The notes below the pieces were generated by a model. The model saw only the letters and a program-made list of their open reading frames with translations. It was not told where the DNA came from and ran no database searches. From assembly GCA_001247695.2 (NCBI GenBank), contig LGRX02013719.1:1-64000 (forward strand): a stretch of 64,000 bases of DNA, read 5' to 3'. Positions 1 through 10,299 of the stretch are shown here, in pieces. Numbering within the stretch: the first letter of the stretch is position 1; each line of letters opens with the position of its first letter. The DNA comes from Cymbomonas tetramitiformis (Eukaryota > Chlorophyta > Pyramimonadophyceae > Pyramimonadales > Pyramimonadaceae). Both the position numbers and the translations under genes were made by a program.

Positions 1-1019
1 GGGGCTGCTGCTGCTTCTGTTGTTGCTTCTGCTTTTGCTTCTGCTGCTGGGGCTGCTGCTGCTTCTGGTTTTGCTTCTGCTGCTGGGGCTGCTCCTGCTT
101 CTGCATTTGCTTCTGCTTCTTCTGCTGGCTCTGTCAGGGCTGCTGCTGGCGCCAACACCCTCTTCAGGATGCGGTAGTTTTCCATATCAAAGTCGACGGT
201 CTCTTCCGCCGGTTGCTTGGGGACTTGGAACTCTTTATTGACGTGCACCAGATGCTTATCACAATGCGGGAAATACTGATGCACTCACACCAATGTGAGC
301 ACCGCCTTCTGCAGCAAGTTCTCTGCGTAGTTCCAGAGAACCAACCGGTCGTTGTCCTCGTCCGATTTCTCGAGTCCAGCGGGCTGCTGGCCCCCTTCCT
401 CGTCCACCTTGTAGATCACCTCAAAACCGTTGTTAGTTGCGAAGGTCGTGTACTTCTTCTCTGGGTCCTCTGCGGCGGGCTGTGCGCAGTGGATCTCAAT
501 TTCGTCCTCTTGGTCGTCCTCCTCATCGTCCTCCTCCTCCCCATCGCCCTCCTTCTTCGCCTCCTCCTCCGACTCGAACTCCGACGCGTCCTCCTCCTCC
601 CCATCGCCCTCCTTCTTCGCCTCCTCCTTCTTCTCCGCCGCGTTCACCATTGTGAAAATATCATACAATCCTGGTTTTGTGCCTCGTTTCTCCGCCTCCT
701 CCAGCTTATCCACGAACTGGGTTTGCGTCACCGATTTCAAAAATTGCCACGACGCCAGGTTGCGGTAACACGCCGCGTCGTCCGGCGTGTAGTGTTCAAA
801 ACAGTTCTCAATGATATCGGGAGTGAGCAACACCTCCGACCCCGTTCCGGACAGTTGACTTTTGTTCCCCGAAATGGGGAAAATCGTTTCCAGCTGCTCG
901 TCCGTCAACAAGCGTTTAAGGATCTTGGCGCAGTTTCGGACCTCTTGTGTGCCGCTGTTGTCAAGGTCTTCCACCGATTGAGCTTTGAAGCCTTCACCAA
1001 AGAGTTTTTCGTCAGACAT
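1..1019 (-). CDS. acidic hypothetical protein, in-frame TGA, runs off window
   Basis: I do not recognise the family. The chosen start ATG (1017-1019) opens MSDEKLFGEG; an in-frame ATG further up at 1073 is possible but its peptide looks like leader noise. About 240 residues follow: a mixed N-terminal part, then two near-identical acidic blocks (AKKEGDGEEEDxxE) and then DRLVLWNYAENLLQKAVLTLV. A TGA at 285-287 interrupts the frame, yet the same frame continues as plausible protein (HQYFPHCDKHLVHVNKEF, then NYRILKRVLAP) into an Ala/Glu-rich low-complexity tail that reaches base 1. No convincing intron removes the TGA; a 15-nt GT..AG segment would, but that length is implausible here. Either the gene is broken at this codon or the stop ends a shorter protein. 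It is divergent from the DUF7869-type gene that starts at 1369, the same layout as the pair inside the 49-58 kb element. Confidence 0.5.
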
Positions 1020-1129
1020 GATTACGTAGGAGTATGGTAAGTGAGAAGAAAGAAGATAAAAAGTTGTGTCCACAGAAAAGTATACTTGCGATAGTGAAAA
1101 TCAATTCTTAAAGATAGCATATCGCGAGT

Positions 1130-1240
1130 ACCGCGCTAGTACCACACTATTAACGCACTACTCACGCCACTAGTCCGTACTAGTCGCGCGACTAGTGCGA
1201 AATCAGATCGCACTAGTGATGTGACTAGTGCGATCTGACT
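1130..1240. repeat. ACTAGT-rich inverted-repeat cluster between divergent genes
   Basis: At least five copies of ACTAGT or CTAGT occur in about 100 bp. A perfect hairpin sits at 1205-1239: a 15-bp arm (TCAGATCGCACTAGT), a 6-nt loop and its complement. The same motif returns in inverted orientation at 3591-3607. The position, between two divergent start codons, suits a promoter or a protein-binding site, but that role is inference. Confidence 0.55.
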
Positions 1241-1368
1241 ACACGTGACGATTGAAAGGCAATCAAACGCTCGAACGCCTGGAACGTCGCGCCGGTCATT
1301 AGTTTTGAAACTTTGAAGCTTAAACATTTGAGATAGCGCCAAGTCGCTAAAGCGGGAAGGAAGGAAAT

Positions 1369-4300
1369 ATGTTATGCTCGTCGTGCTCTGAAGGCGAATC
1401 TGAGCTTAGCGCTTCGTCTAATTCTTCTGGTTCAGAAGATTATTACTATGAAACGGTGGAAGACTTTATATGCAAGACGAAAACCATCAACCCAAGAAAG
1501 GCGAAGCGTTCCGAACCGGAAGCAGAATCCAAAACGTCGGGATATGGGCCCAACAATACTGCGGAAAGCGTGACAAAGATCGGGGATCTGATGGACCCCG
1601 CCAACGAATGCAGGTGTGGGAGGCGCTGTCTGTCCCAATTCGAGTATCGTCCCGTGCAGGCGTACTTACGTGAGAAGTCTACGCTAAACGGTCGCCAGTT
1701 CAAGGAGAACATCATCGCGGAGCTTACTCGTGCGCGTAGGTTCAAGCCCGGATCGCAGAAGCTTGAAATAGAGATGTTCGACTCGCTGACGTTCCTGGGC
1801 AAGAAAGTCTGCAAGGATGCGTTTCGACGACTGCACTTTATTCCCGAAAGCACATGGTTCAAGTGGCACGCGCACGTGTGTGGGGGCGGCATGCTGGAGA
1901 GCACAAGGAAGAGGAATTTGACGCTGTACAACGACCCGACGAACCTGAACTGGACTTATTTCTTGGAGTACGCTGCTCACGAGATTTTGCCGTTGGCGGA
2001 GCCACAACCTCAAAACGGCAAACTCCAAATGAATCCGATCCGACCAGCCGATAGTTATGCCGCATACAAGCTTATGCGTCGCGGCGTTTATCAGGTTAAA
2101 ATCACGCAGTTTCGCAAGTATCTGCGCGAGTACCTCCGCGCGAAGCATATTACCATGCGCAAGCGGAAGGATTGTGCAGGTAAGTGCACGACATGCGAAA
2201 TCTTGACGAAGCAGCGCCGTGCTGTAAAGGACTTGGAGGACCTGGAGGACTGGAAGACGCTTAACGACGCGCACCGGAGTGATTATCGAAATGAGAGAGC
2301 TCAGTACAATAACACCCGTGCTGATAGTTCCAACCAGTTCGGCATCAGTGACTCGTATTGTTTCGACGGGGCGGCAAACAACAACACCGTTTGTCCGCAC
2401 TTCCCCGTGAAGGTCAAGGCGATGAGCGACAAAGCTGGAAGTTTCTTCCACCTTCATCTGCAAGCAGTCGTGATGCACGGCACGGTGTTGTGCATGTGTT
2501 TACTTATGCCATGGGTTCCTGGCAAAGACGTGAACATGTGCCTCACGACGCTCAATATTCTGCTACGGTATGTGGTGGAGAACACGGAGCGGCACTTTCG
2601 GCAAACATGCCACGTGCAAATGGACGGAGGGTCGGGGAACTGGAACCGGCATCGCCTTCTTCTGCATCCTGGTTCACCACGGGCTGTACAAAGAGATCTA
2701 CCTACACCGTCTGCCCGTAGGCCACTCCCACAACGACGTCGATGGCTTTTTCGGGTTGCTGAAGATGCTGTTGTGGGGTAAGACCGCGGATAAAAAAGGC
2801 CACTGGTTCATATCTTTGGAACAATGAATTGCCTTTCTCTTTGCCTGGACGATAACAACCATCAACAAGCACACGTACGTCGTCGGCTGCAACTTGGACT
2901 TCAAATCGTGGATCGACCCGCACTTGAACGAAGAGTTTGGTGGCCACGCTGGACGAGACCGCAAGGTGCATACTTGGTGCTTTTACGTCGCTCCGGACAA
3001 GCTCGTCCGAGCGAAGTACAAGTTTGGTGACAGGTTCAAGGAATGGCTACCAAGTGGCGTGGACGAGGACCCGAACCTTGGGTTGATTATTTGTACCAGT
3101 TATCCCGACGTCGACTCCGCCCCGGGCTATATGGACAACCCGGAATGGAAGCGCAAGGGGAAGGGAAACAAGGTATTGGACATGGAGCAAACAACGCGGA
3201 GCTGTCTATTGGGACTCCGAGCCGCAACGCCAGATCTGGTGAGCCAACAACGACACGAGGAATTGAAAGCAACCTTCCCCTTGCCTTTGAAGGTGGAGGC
3301 CGTGCGAGAGCGACATCCCGAGCGATTACCTCCGAAGTGGGACCTTTCACTGCTGCTGACACGTGCGCATACCCGCGCATCTACAGTCAAATGCGATGGG
3401 CTCTTGAAGACGCGGTATGCTAAGGCGGAGCAGTTCAATGTATGTTTCGACGGCGTGACGCATAAGAAACAAGTGGTGGAGAAAGAAGTCCTGAAAAATA
3501 TTGACATCAACGAGGTTGTGGCTTTTATGCGCGAGGCCAAGTATTGTACTGAGCTGATTTCCAGAAGGTAAGACGACCGTTTACCAGCCTAGTGCGATCT
3601 GATTTATACCTTATTTATATTTTATTTTGTCATTATTGTCCTTCAAGTGTCTAAGCAAAGTCAGGTAGGTTTCTTTTTCTAGCTCCAGATCTTCCTACAA
3701 CAAGGGCATTTTGCAATATCCGTGCAACTTGCCAAGTAGGCCTGGAAACAAGGGTGATGATACAGCACGTTTTTGCAGTCACATCCTAACCCCGAAACCC
3801 ACGTTTCCGCAGGGAAAACTATTTCTAAGCAGACGACGCACTTGTTTCCTTCCTCTCTTTCCGAGTTGGTGGTGGTGGCGGCTTGCTCCTGTGTTGCGGG
3901 AGTCCTTTGATTCCCGGTAGAAGAAGTCGTCGCTTCGTCTTCAGGTGTCGCTGTTGTGGAGCTTTGCAACCAAGGAAAAACCTGCCGCAAGATTGTAACC
4001 TCGTCGTCCGAGTCCGTTGTTCCTGGTGTGTTCGGAACGACGGTAGAAGAGGTCGTTCCTTGTTCTTGATTTTCGCTAAAAAAACCCTCACTCATCCAGG
4101 GAAAAACTTCCCTCAGGATTCTAGTCTCGTCGTCGTGAGAGTCCGTCATTGCGGTGTAAGAGTATGCGAAGATAATACGAAGTGTATAGAGAAGTTTCAA
4201 ACTAGGGTTCGCTTACGCAGGTACGAGGATAAACACTTACACCGAGTGTTATCTGAGCGGAATGCTGAACTGCGGGGTCTTACGACCAAGACCAAGAAGT

Positions 4301-5160
4301 TGGAACGCCTGATCCAGCTTTTGAAGGCAGAAGATGCTGGTGAAGAAGCTCCCGCAGTTCGTGCAGAGGCAGAAGAAGCTGCTGAAGAAGCTCCCGCAGT
4401 TCGTGCAGAGGCAGGTGTGCGTGAAGCAAATGGAAAGAGGAGTCGGAGAGGAGCTCCACCTGCTGCTCGCAAGAGGTTTTCAGGCGCACAAAGGCAAAAC
4501 AGGGCGCGCAGAACTTCACCCGCCTCCGAAGGCGACAGCGATGATACTGATATGGAGATGGATCTTGCCACTCGCAGTCGGAGTCGGCAGGTTGCAGCGC
4601 GCAAGAAGAAGCCTGGAAAGCAGCCAAAACAGCAGAAACAGCCCAGCAGCAGTGAGGGCACGGATGATGGCGACGATGAGCACTCCTCCGGTGTTGACGA
4701 GAGTCTATATGACCGTGGGATGCGTTTGGCATCGCAGAAGGAACACTTGGCAGCCGACTACCGGTTCGAGGACATGACTGTGGGCAGCTATGCCGTGACC
4801 GTTGCAGGCGGGGAAGCCAGCGACAAGTGTTGGTTCAACGTTATGCTCCCGGACGGCGGTAAGTCACTCCCACTCCATTTCGTGGAGGTGGTGGGGCAGC
4901 ATGCCTCACGGAAGGAGATAACCTGGCAGTTCTGGTTGCCAGCACAGTCACGGAGAACGTTCGAGACGGTAGAACAACTCTGTGAGGCTGGAGCTTTCGT
5001 ACGGGGTGCCCGCACCCTTCGCATGAAGTCTACATTTGACGTGAACGAGGTGTTGACATGCTGGGATGAGACCGCAAAATCTGGTGTTCAAGGCGGAATT
5101 CCAGGTTGTGAGGAGAAAGCTGAGCTTTTAAAAGCACTGCTGGAGAACTCTGAAGAGTAA
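1369..5160 (+). pseudogene. DUF7869-type transposase-like gene, frameshifted and stop-interrupted
   Basis: The protein resembles the gene at 53780-57713 along its length. Shared blocks, in order, are a cysteine cluster (ECRCGRRCLSQF), FLGKKVCKDAF, an aspartate block (VQMDGGSGN), and the family hallmark LPVGHSHNDVDGFFGLLK, equivalent to LLVGHTHENIDQMFSRF in the other copy. Such proteins are annotated DUF7869 and are common in protist and animal genomes as multicopy genes; a transposase role is generally suspected, not shown. Damage seen: a frameshift at about 2640-2655 and a TGA at 2825-2827 that replaces one residue. The frame then runs to 3568, where AGAAG is followed by a good donor (GTAAGA). 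An acceptor at 4217-4218 has the matching phase and leads to a C-terminal exon (4219-5160) with Ala/Glu repeats, a basic region and the MTVGSYAVTVAGG domain, also present in the other copy (MTVGSFAVALAVES). The intron holds an antisense RING gene. If the splice is wrong, the gene stops at 3571 and 4219-5160 is a separate remnant. Confidence 0.65.
3679..4149 (-). CDS. RING-finger protein with duplicated CUE-like motif
   Basis: A 156-residue protein starting MTDSHDDETR. The N-terminal half holds two copies of the same motif, DDETRILREVFPW and DDEVTILRQVFPW, about 45 residues apart. The LRxVFPW core resembles the MFP motif of ubiquitin-binding CUE domains, but that is a weak resemblance. The C-terminus is a compact RING-type zinc site: CVVC, then GCDCKNVLYHHPC, then CPCC. 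By family knowledge such proteins are E3 ubiquitin ligases, with the RING binding the E2 enzyme. It is encoded antisense inside the probable intron 3569-4218 of the DUF7869-type gene. Whether it is a host gene caught there or cargo of the element cannot be told. Confidence 0.6.
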   Translation of the reverse strand: MTDSHDDETRILREVFPWMSEGFFSENQEQGTTSSTVVPNTPGTTDSDDEVTILRQVFPWLQSSTTATPEDEATTSSTGNQRTPATQEQAATTTNSEREEGNKCVVCLEIVFPAETWVSGLGCDCKNVLYHHPCFQAYLASCTDIAKCPCCRKIWS

Positions 5161-5773
5161 ATAAGTGCAGTCAAGAGTTCGTATGTGCATGCATGTACAC
5201 ATGTGGTTGTGCTTACACCTAAATTGGTGTTACCACTTAGGGTTTCCCCCGCTAGAGGGCCATTTGCTCCAGAAATATGCACGGAGATGCAAGTGCTTGA
5301 TATTTTATTTGTTCAAATATGTTTTATGGCAAACTACATTATAACATAGCACGTGACGGGTCCATTAGCAAGAACCTTTACATATGTTACCCGCCCTTTG
5401 TGAATACGCGTGTGATAAAGCATAGGGTTTGAGGGGGGTTTTGGCAAAATTGTGCTGAAATCGATGAAAATATCAAACATACGATAAATAGGTACATATT
5501 TTCCCTTTTTACTTCCATTTTATAACCTTTAATCTCGATCTAATACCATATGTGGATTTTTGGAACACTCCTCAATATGCCTAAGAGTCACGCGTAAGAA
5601 TTCTGAAAACCCCGCCTCGTACGATGAGAAAAACTTCCAAAATTATAACCACCCTATTTTTTGGGCATGATATGTTTAAAATAATGTAAGAAACATCAAA
5701 ACAATGACCTTCAAAAAATCTTCCAATTTAGAGCGCATCTTCCAATTAAGAGCGATCGTCGTTCTTTCAAGAT
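5161..5773. other. AT-rich intergenic, no gene seen
   Basis: No coding signal. I looked here for the left terminal repeat of the downstream Harbinger gene pair and found no convincing partner to the 8.7-9.3 kb side. Neither is there a copy of the AACACACTATTCG end seen on the 49-58 kb element. Confidence 0.5.
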
Positions 5774-7029
5774 ATGCCCAAAAGCAACTTCTATGAGGAA
5801 TCCCGCGAACGTGCTCTCACACACAAGGCAGGGTACACGGCATTTATCCAATCGTGTCGCCTCACAATTGAAGAATTTGAGGAACTCTTAAATATGCCAC
5901 TATCTGATCCCGATTATGAAGCCCTCGGGTTGGGAACAACTCTACGAGAGTTGCTTGGGGAATGCTACAACCCTGGTGCTGAAAAGAGTGACTTGGAAAA
6001 CACGTTGGAACGACGGGATAAAAAAAAGAAATTCTCGGCTCCTGAACAGCTCTTCTATTACTTACATATTATGGCATCCCCTCACACTACTTGGCAGTCT
6101 TTTGAGGCAAAGTTTGGATGCGACAAGGCTACTGTGATGAGGCTATACTATCACGTGCAGTCGAGCATTTTCAGGGTGACTGCACCCGAAATCTCTTGGC
6201 CAGACGAAGACGAGCGCCGAGAGTTGGCTGAAAGATATTGTGGTGCTTTTGCGGGTTGCCTAGGCTATGTAAACGGGACACGGTCTGGAATAAAAAAGCC
6301 ACTACATTGTCAAACCGCCCTTTATTCCGGGAAAATTGCAATGCACTGTGTGAATACTCAGGTGATCGTGGATCTTACGGGCAAGTTTATCCAAGGGACA
6401 GTGGGTGTAGCTGGGAGTGTGCATGACAAAATAATATATGATGCGTGGGACGGGTATGTAAACGAGGAAACTTTTTCAGCCCTGGTGAGTTCATCTTGGG
6501 CGACCCTGCATATAATTCCAAGCTCACCGCACACCGTATTCTTGCCAACCCGACCGAGACCGATTACAGAACGGTTAAAAAAGCTATCAGCGAAGCAAAA
6601 GCAGCAGGTGACCACGACCGCATGCACCGTTACGAAAAACAACTCGAAACGATGCAACGCCAATCCGATTATATTCGTCGGCTCCGCGTACAGGTCGAAA
6701 GATCACTCGGAGTGGTCAAACAGACCTTCCCGTTTGTGGGCTTACCTGGTCGTGGAAAGTGGAAAAAAGATCCGTGGGAACTTGGCATCGGTCTCACGTG
6801 CGCGATGCAACTTCAAAATTTCATATGGAGGAAACGTGAGCACCGTGAAGGAGACGGAGGCTTCCCACGTGGAGAAAAGCACTTCGCGGGCGAGTGGGAA
6901 GCTTGGGAAAAAACCCTTATGAAAGAAATAAAAGCAGCCTCTCACCAAGCATTTTTTGTGGAAGACCCGACGCAACTTGACCCGCGGGTGGGGATTGTCG
7001 ATGATCTCGAAGTTTGGGCACAAGAGTGA
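5774..7029 (+). pseudogene. PIF/Harbinger transposase (DDE_Tnp_4), frameshifted, first Asp lost
   Basis: The start ATG opens MPKSNFYEESRERALTHKAG. Residues about 110-140 contain a helix-turn-helix-like stretch (FGCDKATVMRLYYHV). The DDE nuclease core follows. The first catalytic position reads GYVNGTRSGI, where the family has a DGT motif, so Asp is replaced by Asn (around 6271). Next come GTVGVAGSVHDKIIYDAWD, the second Asp in FILGDPAYNSK, and the Glu in RVQVERSLGVVKQTFPFVG. The frame changes in the T5 run near 6470: the upstream frame reads EETFSAL and the downstream one FFSPGEFILGDP, so a single-base indel explains it. With both lesions the protein is predicted inactive. By family knowledge, Harbinger elements need this nuclease plus a separate DNA-binding protein and use 3-bp target duplications. 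The gene ends five bases before the stop of a convergent minus-strand gene, a layout usual for a two-gene transposon. Confidence 0.8.
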
Positions 7030-7034
7030 CTTAC

Positions 7035-8723
7035 CTATACCGAGCCACTGGAACCAGCTCTGGCGGACCCCTCGACATCCACTACCATGACCTCCTCCGC
7101 GTCCTCTTCATCATCAGAGTTGGTCAAGTCGATGGCAACTTGCTCCCAAAGTTTGTTCTCGAGGCTCTCGAAGATTTTCTTCTTTTTATCGTCCCACTGA
7201 TTTTTATTCTTCCCCGCGATCATCGTCAACTGCAGGAAGAAGCATGGCACGCACTCAAAAAACAATACGTAGGCGTGACATTTTTATTTACGTTTTGAAT
7301 TATTTTGTTTTTGATTTATGAAGGTTTAATAACATTTTAAAAATGTGAGAGGTGCAAGCATGCATGTGGGTACAACTCACCAGTAACGTCGACACAGTCG
7401 AATCCTTGACCTGCCGTTTCTCCAAATTCCGCTTCCTTTTCATATCAGCAGCAGTAGGCATGGACCGTGCAACCTGCTGCAGCAACACCCGTTGCTCCTT
7501 GGCGGCAGCAGCGGCCTCCTGCTGCAGGCGACTCCGTTCCTGCTCCTGTTGTTTCACCTTCGAAATAAGCTCGGCCTTCTCTGTCATCATTTTGTTCTCA
7601 ACCTGCTTCCGTAAATCCTGTGCTTCCTGTTTTGCGCTTGTTGCAGCCGACCGAGCTTGCGAGGTTTCGGCGGCACACTTGCTCTTCTTGTCCTCCATGA
7701 CCTGGCGCGCCATATCGTCGATCGACCTGTTATTGAACGAGAAGAGGCCATCACCGTAGGAGGGGAAACGAAATAATTTAAAGGAACCCTAATATTCGTT
7801 GCACCTAAAATTCAAATAGACTTAAGAGACAAAGAGGGGCACTTACTTGTTCAGGGCTACAGTTTTCTGTGCTGCCGTTAATTTTTTAAGTGCCGCTGCG
7901 TGGCCAGTTGGATCAGCAGTTGCGCTGACGGCATCCAGCGCGACCTTCGCGTCCTGAAGCACCTTCGCACGTTTCTGGCCATCTGCGTAAGACTTGCGTT
8001 GAACCTCGGTCAAAATATCATAGCTACCATTAATGCCAATGCTTTTCGCCAGCTTCACAGTCGTCGTCAACATGTTCGGCCATTTTTTTGCAGTGGAGTA
8101 GTACGTGTGGAGCGTGGTCAGGTACTCTAGCTTCTTGTTCCGCTTGGCTTGGTTCTCCCCAGCACCCTCCGATACCCCCCAGTCAATGGCTCGCTTGCCA
8201 TTCTCACGTTTTGATTTTGTCCCTTTCACTGCATCGCTCCGAGCAACCGCTTCGCAAGGTTTTTAGGAGGAGTGCCATCGTCGTCGGCCTCCCCCTCCGC
8301 GTCCATCTCTTCGACACCACCCGCATCACCAACATCACCAGCAATCCGCTCCGGATAATCTCCCCCCATAGGAGACTCGTTATCAGCCTCATTGATAATT
8401 CTCACCGGGTCTGAAGATTCTGTCCCGACCCCGGCTTCTGTTGCCTGTTCTGTTGTTCCTTCTGATGTGTTCACGGTGATGTTGTTTGAAACATCTCTTA
8501 AAGGTTGTCGGGAGGTTGGAGTTGCTCCAGCGCTATTTGGGGGCGGTTTCTGCTTCACAGGAGGGGTGTGTTCGACCGAGGGGTTTTCTGCATTTATCAC
8601 AGTACGGGCGGCTCTAACTGCTGCTAGGATCCCCAAGTCATCTGCGCCCTCTGAAATATCATCAGGAGAAGTCGTCTCTGGGAGCTCGTGGCCTTCCAAA
8701 ATTTTATCCGTGATGATATCCAT
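7035..8723 (-). CDS. four-segment hypothetical protein, coiled coil and acidic tail
   Basis: Family not recognised. The start ATG (8723) opens MDIITDKILEGHELPE. Segment 1 (8723 to about 8230) is acidic and Ser/Thr-rich. Segment 2 (about 8229-7847) is basic then helical, beginning GTKSKRENGKRAIDWG; the frame between segments 1 and 2 is off by one at ATGCAGTGAAAG, so a one-base deletion or an unrecognised splice lies there. Two introns are clear: 7846-7727 (donor GTAAGTG, acceptor AACAG) and 7380-7230 (donor GTGAGT, acceptor CTGCAG), both preserving frame. Segment 3 (7726-7381) is a strong coiled coil (KQQEQERSRLQQEAAAAAKE) ending in a basic stretch (MKRKRNLEKRQVK). Segment 4 (7229-7035) reads KNKNQWDDKKKKIFESLENK and ends acidic. 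The convergent position next to a Harbinger transposase suggests the companion DNA-binding protein, but I see no clear Myb/SANT triad. Confidence 0.6.
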
Positions 8724-8768
8724 GATAAGAAAATAAGCGTGGCAGAGAACTTCGGTCGAAATATTCAA

Positions 8769-9340
8769 ACTGTCAGCAGGGTTTCAAACCGAGTTTCGAA
8801 CTTGCATGCGGAAATTTCCTCACCGCTCCTCTGGCCTCTCTGAGGAGCGGTGAGGAAATTTTGCGGGATTCCGCATGGATCGGACCTCGAACGTCATCCT
8901 TTTTTGCGGCACCGATCGACGAGAAATCGTACCCGATCTGCGGGAAATTTTGGAATATGAAACACGTCGCGCCCGCATGGGATATCGGGATTCCCATGCG
9001 GAAATTGAATATGAAATGACTGTTTAAATTGTGTCACACTTTCACAGAGACACAGAACAGAGAATTGCAATCGTCAATAAAAGTTAAAACTCGGTTACAC
9101 TTACTAATCGTATCGTGCCAGTGCCGTCCGATCGCAAAATGACGTCAAATATTCGGTCGCAGCTCGCAGGCCTAGTGGAGATCTCTAGATCGACTGGCCT
9201 AGTATCATACAGATACACGACCCGAACGTAACACGTTTCGTGCATTAATGATTAAACGTAAGGTGTATGAAATGTATCCCTTCGTTATAGTCCAGCTGTG
9301 TGTTTGCTCCTATGTTTTTCGATAACCTAAGCATTCCGGT
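8769..9340. other. intergenic with two strong hairpins
   Basis: No gene. Two inverted repeats stand out: 8808-8866 (arms of about 23 bp, GCGGAAATTTCCTCACCGCT, 10-nt loop) and 8973-9001 (CCGCATGGGA and its complement). They could be subterminal repeats of the neighbouring transposon or attenuator-like structures; no terminal repeat pair was found. Confidence 0.55.
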
Positions 9341-10299
9341 ATGAGCTGGGGAGTGGAGACCACTCGGAAAGACAAGCTTTTCCTCAATATATACGATCTG
9401 ACCTCTAACGGCGTTTTGCACAACATAGGCATAGGTGATAGTCGTTCGTTATATCGCGGTTTGCCTTGTTTCCACGACACGTCACTCCTGGTTTGCTACC
9501 CAGTTATCCGTTCTCTCCCTGTCTGCATTGCCCATACGAAAATTAATTCGATCGAGGGCCTTTGGATGACAGGCGCTTATCACTCTGGGGTGCAATTTAG
9601 AGATGAAGAATACACCTTTGCTGGTGGTGCCGGAGTGTTCCATCATGGCCCTAAGGTTAGCTCTTTAGTTATGCGCCCCTTAGGGCATTCTGGTGTTTTT
9701 TCCCAGCTGAACGCTGAAACGAAAGCTATTTGAGTCTTCGTAGGCACATTCTCCGTTTATCACTTTTATTTCAGATCCGCACATATGATTCACAGATATC
9801 GGTCTGAGGAGAGAGCACTTGTTTCTGACGTTTGCAGGAAGCCCCAGGGGCAGTGTACCGTGAAACCCTTGAAATTGGAAGCTTTGAAGGGGGTATGACC
9901 AGAGTGCGAGAGGTCATTGAAGCACTTCAAGAAGAATTTGGATCCACTCGATATCACGTGATTTTGAACAACTGTAATCACTTTAGCGACAGATTTTGTA
10001 AACTTCTGACTGGAAAGACCATTCCACCCTATGTCAATCGATTGGCATACATAGGCTCCTTCGCCGAGTGTCTGTTCCCAGATCGCTTCAAACGCTCTCT
10101 CACAAGTGGAACTCCCTATTCCCAGGTTACTGAAGTGGGCTTCACTGCTTTTAGAGGCTCGGGCAGGAAACTCAACGACGTCGGATCGACTTCTGCTCCC
10201 ACCCAAGACAACGTGTCCCTGATTCCTTCTTCGGCGGGCGAAACTGAACGGCTGGAAATGTTGCGTAAGCAAAGACTTGCTAAATTCGACAGCTCCTAA
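9341..10299 (+). CDS. PPPDE/DeSI-2-like cysteine peptidase, three exons
   Basis: Exons 9341-9434, 9573-9655 and 9838-10299 join in frame to 212 residues. Introns are GT-AG: GTGATAG..GATGACAG and GTTAGC..TTTGCAG. The assembled protein follows the PPPDE fold order: a first strand (LFLNIYDLTSNG), then IGIGAYHSGVQFRDEEYTF with the catalytic His in YHSG, then GAGVFHHGPK, an EIGSFEGGMTRVREVIEALQ helix region, and YHVILNNCNHFSDRFCKLL with the catalytic Cys in NNCNHF, followed by PPYVNRLAYIG. By family knowledge these are thiol isopeptidases that remove SUMO or ubiquitin, or depalmitoylate proteins. The C-terminal 50 residues are low complexity. No damage is seen: this looks like a working host gene and a control for sequence quality. 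The start is the first ATG in frame; an upstream exon is not excluded. Confidence 0.85.

Noticed and set aside
20..1040. Leu-rich and Ser/Arg-rich plus-strand frames
   Set aside because: Shadows of the Ala/Glu-rich and acidic minus-strand protein.
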